From positions 1,245,588 through 1,309,587 of the forward strand of contig VUYV01000008.1 in NCBI GenBank assembly GCA_008711295.1: a stretch of 64,000 nucleotides of DNA, read 5' to 3'. This document shows, in pieces, positions 38,546 to 50,537 of the stretch. The translations under genes were made by a program, and so were the position numbers. This DNA is from Anarhynchus alexandrinus (taxonomy: Eukaryota; Chordata; Aves; Charadriiformes; Charadriidae). Position 1 is the first letter of the stretch, and each line of letters opens with the position of its first letter. The notes under the pieces are model-generated. The model saw only the letters and a list, made by a program, of their open reading frames with translations, had not been told where the DNA came from and ran no database searches.

Positions 38546-39372
38546 CACGCTGTAATTGCAGAACTCGGCTTCCACTTAGACACCGAAATTATCAGCTCAA
38601 CAAGAACTGCTTGCTCCAGTCACTGGGGGCACAGTGACTTTTCAGAAAAGTCCTGCTGTGTAAAAGTCATGATGGGAGCAAGCAGTTCCTCCGGTCTCCA
38701 GCCCCGTGCTGGACATGAGCCAGGAAAACCTGCCCCTGGCTTGGTGAACAGACCCTGACCAGTTCACAGGCTGGTTGTGAGTCTTAATCTAGGTGTTTGT
38801 AGATAAAAGGTGTCGTCAAATGAAGATGAGTGGCTCTGTCTGACTGTCTGAATGATGAATGAGGTGTTGTTCCATACAAGCAGAAGGGACCTCCTTGTGC
38901 ATCCTGAGATGCAGTTTTTAAGACAGCTGTTTCTGCTTCCACAGCCTGCCTAATCTGACAGACAGCCCTTTTGCCAGCGAGAGTGGCCATTGAAGAGGTG
39001 GTACAGTCAGAAGGTTTAGTTTAAAGGACACAGGTGCCTGCAACCCACCTGCATTACAGCTGCAGAGATTCGTGGATCTGGTATCCCTAGCACAGGAGTC
39101 TGAGGGATCTCTTGAGCGTAAGAGCTCAGGACTGCAGCCTGTTGTGCCTATCAGGGTCCGGCACCAACGTGTTGATCCCCAGAGAGTGTGGGGTGCCTGT
39201 AGCTAGCGTAGGTGGGACAGTAAGCCTGGGTAGGGTCTGAGGGTTGTGTTGCATTGAGGAGTGTTGGGAAGAAATGAGTTTTCAGCCTCACTTTTGCTCT
39301 GCCTGTTGCAGTGCACAGAGCAGGCAGCTTTGTCGCGTGGAGTCTCAGGGAGAGAACCATTAATTTTGTATT
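38546..39372. other. Non-coding stretch, nothing recognised
   Basis: No exon, RNA or repeat recognised. Confidence 0.45.
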
Positions 39373-39600
39373 AGGACATAAAAACTGTTTGAGCTGAACA
39401 GACCGATAGTCCTTCCAGCCCAGTATCCTGTCTCCACCAGAAGCCAAGGCCGGATGCCTTGAAGGCATAAAAATCCCATAATGCCCATAATTGTGCAATA
39501 CTACCCTATGGGGGGAGATTTCACCCTGACCCCAGCTGGCAGGCAGCTTATACCCTGAAGCAGGAGAATCAATAGCTGTTATGATTTTCATTTGAGCTAG
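39373..39600 (+). mobile_element. Ancient sauropsid interspersed repeat (family not resolved)
   Basis: Contains CAGCCCAGTATCCTGTCTCC at about 39417, followed by a degraded CAGAAGCCAAGGCCGGATGCC, then further on CACCCTGACCCCAGCTGGCA and CTTATACCCTGAAGCAGGAG. Together these match, in order, a repeat I know as widespread in turtle, crocodile and bird DNA ('cagaccaatggtccatctagcccagtatcctgtct...'). I cannot assign the family name. The copy is old and fairly complete. Confidence 0.6.
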
Positions 39601-40489
39601 TGTCACTGTGGATGCTGTTCTTATTCACATAAACGGCTGATCCTGTTGCGAAACTCTCTAATGCTGTTTGTTATACTGCTCTTTTGATATCCTGGTGAGG
39701 AGCTGATGTTCTCAGATACAGAGTTCAGCAGGCTGCTCTTAGGAGAGCAAAAGAGGAGCTTAGCCCCTTCCCCACTACCGCAGCCAGTCCCTACCCCTTC
39801 CTGTACTCTTTGTTTAATATTAACTCTCCCCATGGCCCTGCTGTAGAGTGACCATGGTGGTGAGGAGCAGCACTGATCGTTCCCGTGTCTGCCTTGGTTT
39901 TTGGCTCAGGTGTTGCTCCACAAGCAGCCAGGTACCAAAGGTCAGGGTTTTCTTGCCTCTGGAATATTTGCAGGATATTCCTTAGAGAGGGATTATGGGG
40001 CTAACAGGAGACTGGTTATCTATGGCCAAGTGCAACCTCCTCACAACTACTTCAGGTGATGGAAGCACTTTCTTGTCTGGCAGTGCCCTGTCAGTCCTGT
40101 TTGCCTTGGACACCCCGGGGAGCTGAACAGGCAGTGTGTGACAGGGGACGGAGCAGTTGGAGACCAGGACAGGAGCTCACTGCTGTGTTTGGGAGGAGGG
40201 CTTGACATGACTTCAACTCTAATGAGAACTTTTGGTTAGATTTTCACTAAATAAGTAAAAACCTAAATTTTCACCCAGGGAAGAAGACCCACTCCCAACT
40301 AGCCATCTTTCGGGTGAGATACCCAGCCCAGAGACCGCCTCTTTCACTTGTCTGGCCTCCCCCAGCCCCCACCAGCCCTGAGCATGGGAGAAGGTAAAAA
40401 GAAGACTACCCGTGAAGGAGCGGCAAAGGTGTGTTTGCCTGCTAGCAATGAAGGCAGGAGAGCAGGTCTCGTCATGTAGAATGGGGAGG
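39601..40489. other. Non-coding stretch, nothing recognised
   Basis: No recognisable feature. Confidence 0.45.
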
Positions 40490-40640
40490 AGGTGACACAG
40501 CCCGTGATAATTGGACCATTAAATCTAGCAAAGGCACCGACACTTACACAATGTGGCTCAGGGAAACAAACGTTCTGTAGTAACAATAACTCTCCAATAG
40601 CAAGCAATCATTTTTCTGCTGATCCAGTGCTTAATCCTAT
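40490..40640. promoter_or_regulatory. Candidate conserved element with SOX- and homeodomain-like cores
   Basis: Holds TGATAATTGG, CATTAAAT, AACAATAA and CAATCATT cores within about 150 bases of non-repetitive sequence. AACAAT-type cores are SOX sites. Texture-based inference; not supported by conservation data. Confidence 0.22.
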
Positions 40641-43600
40641 TGTTAGACTCCAGGTCAAATTGTCCTCAAAGCATGGTGCAGAGGCCAGATAGGTTTGCAG
40701 AGGTGTGCAGGCGTGACTGAGAGGAAATTTTGGCTCCAAAATCCATTTGCAAATGTCTCTCGAAATGTCTGCTTTTGTTTCCTGTGTCTCCTCTCTGCCA
40801 ATCCTTCCACCTCCAGAAATCTCCCCATTGGAGGGAATCGTCCCAGTCGTCTTTGTGGTCAAGCCCCTTTTATTCTGTCCCACATCTCCCAGTGAGTCTC
40901 ACTTGCCAACTATGAAGTATGCCAGAACTGCCTGAGATGGTCACAGAATTGGCTTAAAATGCTTATAGTTTACAAAGCTGGCTTTAACTCTTTTTATTTA
41001 CTGTAGGTCTGGGGAGAAGGGGTTTAATCCTTGAGCCGCATTCTCAGACTCTTTAGCTGTGAGAGCTGAGTGTGCCATTTTTGCAATAACAAAAGTGGAA
41101 TTCTGCATGCAGACACAGGGCCTCAGAAGTGGGGGACCGAAGAACAACACCCTGTTTCCGAAAGCTTCACAGTAAAGTTCAGGCTCTATGCATTTTGCGG
41201 CTTCCAGGACCAATGCCCATCTGGACAGTATCTTTATAGATTCTTAACTCACCAACTCTGTTCCCGTGGATCATATCAGGCCCCGCCAGATTGTTGTTCA
41301 TACTGTAAAGCACACTCACAAGGTTTGACCAAGGCTGCCTAGGTCTGACATTGGGCTCATGGGGCTGGGTGGCCCTCGCCAGGGGCAAAGCCCAGGTCCT
41401 GTTTTTGGTGACCAGGACCAGTTTGGCACTGGTGTGTTCAGGGTGTGAACGTGCTCATTGCTGAGGTGCTGGCAGGAATCCTGGAGCTTGAGGCAGTCTT
41501 AAGATGGGATTAAGAGGAAAGATAAAGAGAATTTTACCTCTCTACTGGCTTGGGTTTTTCAGCTCTTTTTCAGCTGGGTAAAGGACATGGAAGGGCAGAA
41601 AAACCTTTTCTCAATCCCCTGTCTGACCAGGCAGGGGATTACAGAATGCTGCAGATGTTCCAGCTGTGCTATTCAAGTGCAGATGACTTTGTTGGGTGTT
41701 GCTTCTGTCTTGGTTTACTCTGGGCTTTGGGCTACCAGGCTGTGGTAGAAAAATGACTTACAAGTGTTAGCCACATATTTTCTTGGCCGGACAGTCCTCT
41801 GCTGCGTGACACCCAGGACTGACCAGAGCTGGTAAGAGCCGTCCCTTTTTCCAGAGTGCAGATACACTTTACAGCTAGTGATTCAGCATTCAGATGATAT
41901 TCCTCCCCCAGTAGCATCTGTCCTGAATAGCGCGGCACTCCTGAATCGGAGTGGATGATGCTAGTGTGTGAGAACACGTATTTTTACTATCGCTTGAATG
42001 ATGGGATGTGCCTCCTTTCCTCAGTAAGTATAGTTCAGCTCACTGTGCCTGTATTGCTTCTGAATCAGCTTCACCACTTCGCTTGCACAACCGTATAGGT
42101 CCTGATGGCAGGACAGGAGCGCAACCCTCTGCTGGGCAGGAAGGGATTGAATTGGGACAGAAAGAGGTGCCAGATTGCGTGACACAGGTGTTGTGAGACA
42201 CTGGGCTCAGGGCTGGGGATGGTGTGTGGCTGGAGTCTTCTTGATGCAAGGTGAGCTGATCATGGAAAGTTTGTGACTCCCTGTAACTCACTCCCTCCCT
42301 GGGGTTGTCTGAGCTCAATTACGACTTTCCAGAGATGTCTAGAAAGGGGAGATGCCTGGGATATATTTGCTTTCCTCTTCTTTCCCTTTGATGCCTCTTC
42401 CCTAATTGTGGGAGACTTCTGCAGCTTGGGGCTGACCTTCTCTGCCTGGGCTGAGAGCACCAATGCTCCCTTGGTGAGTAGGTATTAACGGCGGAGGAGG
42501 GCAGGACCTGTGATAACTCAGGCTGGCAGCCCCAGCCCTGTCAGCAGCGATGTGATGGAGTAGTCTTTGGAGACCCAAAGAGCTTCAGTCAGCGCTTCTT
42601 TCTGAAAAGGGTTGTAAAAGAAGTAAAGGAAAGTAACCATACAAAGCCCTGTAAACCCGGAGGAGGGGACAGAAATTGAGACATAAAAGGGTAAGGCAGT
42701 TTAAGAAAAAGGTTAATGCGATGCCATCCCTTTAATCAGTGCTGGTGTTAGTAAATCTGGAGTTGATCCTGCTCTTCCTACCGATGAAACTCCTGCTGGT
42801 GTCTGCATCTGAAGGTGTTAGAGTAGTGCCCTGGTAAAACGTGTGTGTTGGGAGCAGGGAGGCTGCAAACATCGCTGTCGTGTGCACTCAGCCCTGCTGA
42901 GGAACCCCTTAGGAGGCAAGGGATATCTGGGCAGTGCAGATGGCAATGTCATTTGGGCACACTGCCTTGTGACACCTGCCTGGCTTCAGAGCTTGTCCCT
43001 GCAGCTGCAGGCAGGCGCCGTCCTCTCCCAGGCTGCAGCGCCCCGGACCCAGGGACTTGTGGTTCTTCCTTTGGGAGGGTGTGACTGGGCAGAGGCTTGC
43101 TAGCAGCAGTGTGGTTTCATTTTAACAAAGGAATAAAAGAAGGGAAATGGGTTTTCCCTCTGCCTGAGATTTATACACATCTGTCTCACCCAGACCATCC
43201 CACCTCCCCTCTGAGCCCCAGGCAGGCTTTTGAGAGCTGGTTACAGCTCGGTTTCCTGCAGCTTAAGATGCTGCCCTTTGGCAATTAGTTGGGCTTTGGG
43301 TTCCCCGAGTTCAGACCTTGGACTTTGTGGGCAAAGCACAGCATGGAGCATGTTCCGCGGTGGCACAGTGTGAAGGCAGAAACCTCGTTTTTTGTTCTTT
43401 CAGTGACAGTGGTGGTGATGTCAAGGTACCATCCTATTCCCTGCATATGGTTTTCATCACCCTCCCATTAAGCTAAGCCAGCTTGTTAACACAACGCACA
43501 TCCCAGGACCCAGATTTGTAAACCAGATCAGCTGTTCTTGCTGCAACATGCAGTGGCAGGGAGCAGTGGTGTGTTGCAAAATGATTATTTCCTCATGTCA

Positions 43601-44270
43601 TACCAGCCTGAAATTATGCTAGGACACTTCAGGGGTAGGAAGCACCTTTAGTTTGTGAGCAGGGTTGTCGCTTATCTCTGTTTCTCCTATATCTATATTC
43701 CCTACACAGCGATGAGACAACTTGGTGTCCAGGAAGGTTATTCCAGCACTTGGCCCCCGCAGCTCTCAGTTAGGACACCTCGTCACCATTGTGCATCTGG
43801 AGGTCGGTGATCTGTGACTGCTTCGTACACGTGCACACTCTGAGGTGCGTTAGAGGGATCTCGGCTACCTGTGTCGCTGTCTTTATATTGCCTGCGCCCC
43901 CAGCCCTGGTTTCCCAGGCTGGAAGGGCTTTGGTGTGGGGCTGGGAGGGTGGAAGCCAGGACTGGCAGCCGGCTGGGCAAGGGAACCACTTCAGTCGTTG
44001 CAGTGGAGTTGGCCCTGGTCAAATATTTTCTGCCACTGATTCTTACCAGTCTTGTGGCATCCCCAAACGAGGCACAGGGGATTACAAAGCAGTCAGCTTT
44101 TGTTTAAAGCCTGACCTTGGCATCAGGCTGTTAGCATGGCAAGGAAGAGAGATGAGTTAGCTGGCAGCCTGCCTGCGTGTGGCAAGGGCTCTTTAAAGCC
44201 TCAAAGGATGCATTAGTTTGATGTCAGAGGCTTTGTTTGTGGCATTCCCCGGAATAATCATCCTCCCTCT
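40641..44270. other. Non-coding stretch, nothing recognised
   Basis: Moderate-GC sequence with small overlapping frames and no recognisable exon or repeat. A micro-segment at 42425-42473 lies between a fair acceptor and the donor TTG|GTGAGT but is too short to judge. Confidence 0.4.
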
Positions 44271-44290
44271 GTGTATGTGTGTGTGTGTAC
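44271..44290. repeat. TG microsatellite
   Basis: About nine GT units with one TA interruption. Confidence 0.85.
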
Positions 44291-45109
44291 ATGTATCACC
44301 TCCCTGTCTGCATCTCTGATGCTCCCCCATCCCGTGGCCGAAGAGCTCAGCTAGACAGCATGGATAACTCCAGTGAGACAGATGGAGATGGATCCAGGCC
44401 TCTGTGGGGACAGCTGCGTCCCTGACAGTCCCCTCTGGTCGTGCACCTGTTAGGAACTATACTTAGCATGGGAAAACTTTCCAGAAAAGAGAAAGCAGGG
44501 GAGGAGTGGGGAGGCAGAAAGGCTGGGAATTTGGCCTCATTCTCCCCAGCAGGTCCTCAAGCTCCAAAAATGCCTCTCAGTAACAGCATCCAAAAATGAC
44601 AATCAGGTGAAAAGCAGGCAGCGTACCAAGGCGTGCTGGCACTGTTTGGAGACAGCCTGAGCGAGTGACGGCTTCATAACTCCTGGGTGAAATGCCAGGA
44701 AGCCTGGTGTGTTTGTCCTGACAGGCCCCAGCGGTCCAGATCACTCGGCAATTGCCATATGGGAGCTCTGGTAGATACTGAGCGAGGCACGTGCTGGGGG
44801 GTCACAGGTTGAGCCTTCACTGTTGCGAGATGTGAGGCAGTGCAGACTCCCGTGTCTATCACGTATCACCCAGGACTAATGCGGTACCTCTAACGCTCCC
44901 CAATTCAAGCAGCCTCCGTTCCTAAAGCACTCAGCAAGCTGTCTGCCTGTGCTCCAACCTGTCTGCCACACTTACAGCCATCCATCCGCCTGTCCGTCAT
45001 CCTCGTGTGTAGCCACCTACCCGTAGAGCTCGTGTGGAATGAATGGGGGAGGAAATCTTCTGGCACTGTGCAAGGTTCTCTGTGAGGAGACGGGAGGGTT
45101 TTCAGCTCT
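44291..45109. other. Non-coding stretch, nothing recognised
   Basis: No recognisable feature. Confidence 0.45.
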
Positions 45110-45160
45110 TCTTTTTATAAATGAAGAACCTGAAGTTAGGTGCCCATGGTCTGATGGTAG
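45110..45160 (+). mobile_element. Possible MIR-like SINE core, very degraded
   Basis: TTTTATAAATGAAGAACCTG and the following GTTAGGTGCCCATGGTC resemble the MIR core 'tttataaatgaggaaactgaggttaggtgacttgcccatggtc'. Only about 50 bases, so weak. Confidence 0.3.
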
Positions 45161-45719
45161 TTAAATGTGCCGTTCCCCCTGCTGCCCCTCTTCTTGCAGC
45201 AGGGGCTCCTTGAGAGCCTTGCAAGGAGGCACACTGAGCTGTAGTATCTTGCCTGAGCAGAGGCAGCAGATTCAGGTAGGCTTAAAGGCCATGTTTTCTT
45301 TTATATTCTTTTCCTTTGGTAAGTGAAGAGCTGCATTTTCGCCCCACAAGACTCCCATTGGCACAGCAGGTGCCTGATGGCCATCTCTGCTGTGTCGCTC
45401 ATGATGTGCAGCAGTGGCTGCACCCTTCTCTAGACTACCCCTCATCTTCCTCCCTGGGGAGGAGCTCCTGAGCTCCTTCTCTGGGGAGAATCCCCTGCCC
45501 GGGGCTCCAGCTGGTGAAGAGTGAAACTCTATCAGCGCTTCGTAACTGCAGGAAGCTTCAAATGAATGAGAATCCAGCACCTCTCACATGCCTCCGGAGC
45601 CATCCCGCAGCAGAGCTCAGCTCCCGGCGCTGCTAACAGGTGGCATTGCCTCCCTGGAAGGACACTCTGCTTTGCTCTCAGCTGCTCTCCTGCTATGCCT
45701 ATCCGCACGCCCTCTCTAA

Positions 45720-45860
45720 TACCCGCACGCCACGCGTGCAGTTAACGTTTCAGTATTTATGGCCACCTGGGCTGTTGCTTAGCGGGGGGATTTGCTGTAC
45801 TTAGATGAAAAATGCAACAGGAACTTTAAACTGCTCTGTGGCTAAATTGAGCTCGGTTTT
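45720..45860. promoter_or_regulatory. Candidate regulatory block with CACGCGTG palindrome
   Basis: CACGCGTG (E-box-like palindrome) at 45731-45738 is followed by GTTAAC, TATTTATGG and CCACCTG motifs in a non-repetitive stretch. The motif mix suggests a regulatory element; chance occurrence cannot be excluded. Confidence 0.2.
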
Positions 45861-46959
45861 CCAGTCCCTGCAGCTCTCGGCTATCCTCTGCCCTGTTGCC
45901 GTGCCCTCTTAGCATGTTGCACTTAGGAGCCACCGAGCGCTATGGCTTTTACGAAACATCTTCCCTGAATGATGTTCTTAGCCAATGTTTCCCCAGCTTC
46001 AGGGGGAAGGTCTGGGTGTGAAACCAAGAAAGGAAGAGGTAATACAGCATATCGTGAGGATATCTGCAACATCTCCAGCTGATAGGATAAATCCATGATA
46101 TTCCTAGCTGCCTAATCTGGATTTTTGTGGCACTGGAACAATTTGTGTTTATACACCTGTGCAGCAGGTATGAATAGGGGCATTTTACCAGTTCCAGGCA
46201 CTCAAGCCCTGCTGGTACCGGTGCCTGCTGTGCCAGCTCTGATGCCACATGATTGGGTTCTGTGCCATCAGAAGTGGGGGAACACTTGTCTCCTTCCAGT
46301 GGCCACTTGCAGCTTTTTCCTCTTAAGACTGGGAAAATCCTTCTCACATTTCCCAACTTTTCCCTGTGGTGTTAGGAAGTGATATGTAGGGAGAATCATA
46401 CCTATTTCTGCTTGTGAGCAGGAGAAACAGGAGGTTGTTCCTAATCTCAGTCATGCAGATGGATTGAATGAAACTGGTAAGCATGGGATAACTGGGTAAC
46501 CTGTATGTTACTTACAAGGTGCTTAACTTCTTTTCATATATGCCATGGAGGCTTTCCTGGAACCAGAGGCACTAGCCAACATAAATTGCATATGTCAATG
46601 TGCTTTATTGGACTACATCAAAGCAGAATTGATAAAGAGTTAAAGAAAACCCCCCAAAACGGGTTTACTAAGCCAGACCAAATCATAAACAGATTAGAGT
46701 GGTGTGGAGGTCAGGTTTCAGCTGGCATTCATGAAAATAGGGGGGTTCTGGCATTGTTGGAGGGTGATTCATTACACTGGAATATTTCAGGGGAGGAGAA
46801 TCGTACGGGAGTTGTTAACACACTGCTGCAAAGAGAGGGGCTCCTTGTGTGTCAGGTTTCTGCCTCCAAGTTTGCTGTCACAGATTTGTACTGATATCAT
46901 TTATATCAGTATAAGTTATCTGTTTCCAGTTAACCTAGATGAAAGCCTGAGTGCGGTTA
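45861..46959. other. Non-coding stretch, nothing recognised
   Basis: The frames near 46505-46970 have no recognisable domain. No repeat seen. Confidence 0.45.
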
Positions 46960-47060
46960 TTGCATTCTAAGGTTGCTAGAACTTGTTAATAATTTAGAAT
47001 AATAAAGTCAGTCAAATTAATTCATTCCTAAAATTGAGCTTATTTGCATTGGCTTGTCTT
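46960..47060. promoter_or_regulatory. AT-rich block with perfect POU octamer
   Basis: Contains the perfect octamer ATTTGCAT at 47042-47049 and TTAATAATTTAG and AAATTAATTC cores just upstream, in AT-rich non-repetitive sequence. Consistent with an enhancer, unproven. Confidence 0.3.
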
Positions 47061-47083
47061 TTTTTTTGTAACAGATCTCTCTG

Positions 47084-47145
47084 CGGGCGTGTGTTTGTGT
47101 AAGCTTTTTGTATGTGCTTGTGAGTGTTTGTGTACGTATGTAATT
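47084..47145. repeat. Degenerate TG-rich tract
   Basis: Interrupted TG/TTTG/TATG units over about 60 bases. Confidence 0.7.
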
Positions 47146-47784
47146 TCCTTCACCATCTTACGACCAAAAGAGGCTGAGCTGGATTTAAACGGGGTACAAG
47201 AGAAATAGTTTCTCCCTGCCTGTGAATATATTCAGTGAAGGTCCACCCCAAAGTGAAGCTGAATAGCTAAGGTATAAATCCAGGGGAAAAAATGGGGTTT
47301 GTAATGGAAATGCTCCCTCATCTTAAATTATAGGTAGGCATATGCGAAGCTGAAATTCACGCTGCAGCATCCAGACGGTGCTCCGAGCTGGCCACACGTT
47401 CCCTGAAATAAAAAAAAATACCACAGCCTACCTGCAAAATGACCTTTCTCCTAACACCGACTTGCAGCTCAGAAGCTTTTGTGCCGTAAGAGGCAGGGTA
47501 AGATACATGAAGTGACAGATTGCTGCTGACAGTGAAAGGCTCTTTCAGCTGCATTTCTCTACAGCCACGGTGATATATCCAGGGGCTTGTTAGAGGAACA
47601 ACAGCACCAGCCAATAACCAGTTGGTCTAAGCCCTAGAGATAGACCGTATGGCCCACACTCTGTTTCCTAATCTGCGAATGTAGAGTAAATTCAGCTGCC
47701 GCATCACTTCTTTCCCTGCGTGTTATATAGCGAAGAAATGCACCTGTGTATTTATCTGTCTGTGGCAATGCCTATATCTATAAA
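47146..47784. other. Non-coding stretch, nothing recognised
   Basis: No exon recognised. A minus-strand frame at 47357-47614 shows no known domain. Confidence 0.45.
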
Positions 47785-47850
47785 TAACGTTGTTTGTATC
47801 TGTGCATGCCTGTGTGTGTGCATATTTATGTGTCTATGTATTTATTACGG
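47785..47850. repeat. Degenerate TG/TATG-rich tract
   Basis: Second TG-rich tract 0.65 kb from the previous one, with a (TG)n core near 47811-47820 and TATG/TATT units. Confidence 0.7.
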
Positions 47851-47969
47851 GTGAGGTTGGTTGTAGAGCAGTCCAGAAAATGGAAATCCTTTTGTGCAAA
47901 TCATGCTTTCTTGGAGGAAAGGAGAGCCAGGAGACCAGGGGTGATGAATTGGCCCTCAACCGCAATGAA

Positions 47970-47983
47970 TTTTTTTTTTTTTT
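47970..47983. repeat. Poly-T tract (14 T)
   Basis: Homopolymer without an attached recognisable retroposon body. Confidence 0.85.
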
Positions 47984-48536
47984 AAGGCAAAACAATTTCA
48001 GGGAAAGGGTCTCCAAAAAAGTCCAGTTTCGGGAGGTAGCTCAATTGAATTTCTGGTTCCTGGCTGCCTGCCTGGAGGGCCTCTTGTCACTTCTGCTTTC
48101 TTCCAACAAGGCAGAAGGCGGAATTGACAGCAGCCTTCCCGCCAGGCTGTTAGAGAAGCAGGGAAGCCAGATGCTTTGCCTCCCTGCTCCCTCCCCCTTC
48201 TGCGGCCCAAAAGCCGGAGAGTTAAGTTGCTTAACTTTTCCATCTTCATTCTCCAGTGTTCCTGGTCTGACCCAGCAGGGATCCTGAGGGCTGAATTCAT
48301 GCCCGGTAATCATCAGAGTCAGTACGTGTGCACAAAAGGGTTCCTAAATATTCAGGGATAGGAGTGTGCACGTCGCACAGTAAAGTACCATTATGCTTTT
48401 GTACAGAAAAGTAAAATAATACTTTTGCTCAGAAAGTTTCTGCAGAGAGGCACGCTGATGGAAATGGGCTGATATAGGAGCCTCTCCCCTGGAGCAAAAC
48501 CGGGGCAAAGAGTTGTATAATATGATTTCAGAGCTT

Positions 48537-48560
48537 CCATTCCAAACTCCATTCCAAACT
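48537..48560. repeat. Exact 12-bp tandem duplication
   Basis: CCATTCCAAACT is present twice head to tail with no mismatch, suggesting a recent replication slip. Confidence 0.9.
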
Positions 48561-50135
48561 CACTCTCAGCCTGTGCTATTTGTGTAACTGCATATAGGTT
48601 ACATTGTAGGGGATAGCTAAAATATTCTTATGATTTCTTCTGCAATGACAATGTGATCAGCCCCTCTCTTTTCTTCTTTGTATAGGATTATTGTCTTTAG
48701 ATGTAAGAAGGTTTTGGTTGCTGTTGAATTAACATTTCTACACGCGTCATTTAACTAGATAATTTGCTGACTCTCAAATTTTTGTGTAGTCAAATTGGTT
48801 GGCTGTTTTAACATTTTTAAGTGCTAGTTAAAATGATGTGGAGAATGGACCGCTTTCTTTAGATTCAGGGCAGTAGCAGGGTAAGGTTCTCTAATAGAGT
48901 TTTTTGACACAGGACCTGCTCCAAGTCAGGGGTTGGGCATTTCCCAGCATACACGACCCACAGAGCTCTTGCCCTCCCTTTCCAGTCTGCCAACAACCAC
49001 AAAATGGGGTGGCAAATCGGTAGAAAATGACACCCTCTCCCTCCCCAAGCCCATCTTATTGCAGAAAGCTCCAAACACTGGTTAAGATGAGAACGCTGCT
49101 TCTCTGCTAAGCTCATCTGTACTGAAACTGGCAGTCTGCGGGCGAGTGTCCCTGCAACCTGTTGGCTCTGCTGGGGGTCATCCAGACACCTTGCAAAGCA
49201 GTGAAATTGGAGGGTTTCATTAAAATACACATTTTCCTTTTCTCCTCCTCTGTGCTGCTTTCTCTATACCCAGAAGTTGTACCACTGTCTATCCAGTGCG
49301 TGCTTCTGCACTCCTTCCTTCTGCCACTGGTCTCTCTGTCCCTCTGCCACCTTCCCTGGGTGGGGAGAATGGTGATGGAGCAGGCGTTCCTCCTCATTTG
49401 GCATGCACTGCTGCTTGTGCCAACTCAGGCAGGAATGAACACCAGCCTAGGGCAAACTGCAAACATTCGTAGCCTGCAGCAAGGCAAAAAGTGTTGCCCA
49501 GAACAGCCTTTGGAAATATTTTAATTATCCCTGGTTGAACTGGCAATCAACTAACTTGAGGTAAAGATCACAAGTGGAGACAAAGTCTAAGGGGAATTTT
49601 GTGCTTGGAGTCAAATTTCAGCAATGTTTTTGAAGCAGTTCTAATTCCTACAGTTTAACAGCCATCACCAAACATCCCCAAATCAAAACAGTTCTGATGT
49701 ATGTGGAAAGCAAATCACAGTCATGCAGCTCGATCAGAGTATTGTGGGGTGGATGAACACGGGGCTTATAAAAGAATCAGCCTAACCACTGAGGTCTTTC
49801 TGAGCAGCTTTATAGTCAGAAGGCGTCTTTAATGGACTGTAAATCAAAAAGTGAATTTTATTTTTTGTTTCTCCAGACTTGCCAGTGAAAGAAGAGCTTG
49901 CATCTGCCTGACTGCTTTCAGATCAAGTCATCTTTGTCAGCCAAAGCAGATTCTTCTTACCTGCTTCCAAGAGGCATGAGCTTAAACAACTGGTCTCAGA
50001 GTGGGGTGTCTCTACAGTCTTAGCCGTGAAGAAAGGTGATTATTCCTCCCTAATAATTCAGTTTCCCATAAGGAAATTATCACACACAGAGAGGCGTGCA
50101 CCTTCTTCTGTTCTGTCGACGTGCACTGCTAGAAA
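48561..50135. other. Non-coding stretch, nothing recognised
   Basis: No recognisable exon or repeat. The frames at 48865-49524 are unremarkable. Confidence 0.45.
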
Positions 50136-50300
50136 GATTTATTTCAGTAATAAGGTCTTTGCCGTGAAACTTAGCAAAAATGAGGGGGCAAGTTTATTAA
50201 TTATATATTTTACAATTAATGAAAGATAATATTTAACAGAAGTAATTGCAGGCATCTGCCTTGATGGCACAATTCATTTTCAGTAATAAACGGTTTGTGT
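50136..50300. promoter_or_regulatory. AT-rich block just upstream of a candidate exon
   Basis: TTATTAATTATATATTTTAC near 50194 and ACAATTAATG near 50212, with a further TAATTG core, make a dense homeodomain-like cluster. It ends about 80 bases before the candidate exon, so it may be a conserved intronic flank or an independent enhancer. Confidence 0.28.
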
Positions 50301-50378
50301 GTCCCTTTGTTGGACTGATCAGTTACAGAGACAAATCCTGCCTCGCGCTAAGCCCCTCTTATCTCTTCTCATTTGCAG

Positions 50379-50537
50379 GAGATGAAATGTTCTCCTCTTC
50401 AGCATGTACGGAAGAGACTGGAGCTGAGCTGCTATCTCCATAACAGTAAAACTACAGTGAAATTTGAATTCTTTGTTCATGTTTCATTGCCTGCTTTGAG
50501 GAAAACAGTGATCATGAGATCAGACATCAGCCTCCGG
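50379..50537 (+). CDS. Candidate internal coding exon, 53 codons, unknown product
   Basis: The segment is preceded by a strong acceptor: a pyrimidine-rich stretch from about 50354 ending in CATTTGCAG, with a plausible branch-type CTAAG near 50348. It is followed by the consensus donor CGG|GTGAGT. The length is 159 bases, a multiple of three. The frame beginning at its first base is open throughout, giving a phase 0-0 exon of 53 residues that starts EMKCSPLQHVRKRLEL and ends VIMRSDISLR. I recognise no domain; it is basic and moderately hydrophobic. The open frame is not statistically strong by itself. The pairing of two good splice sites with an open symmetric frame is what makes it notable. 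Alternatives are an untranslated exon, a cryptic exon or chance. No partner exons were identified. Confidence 0.25.
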
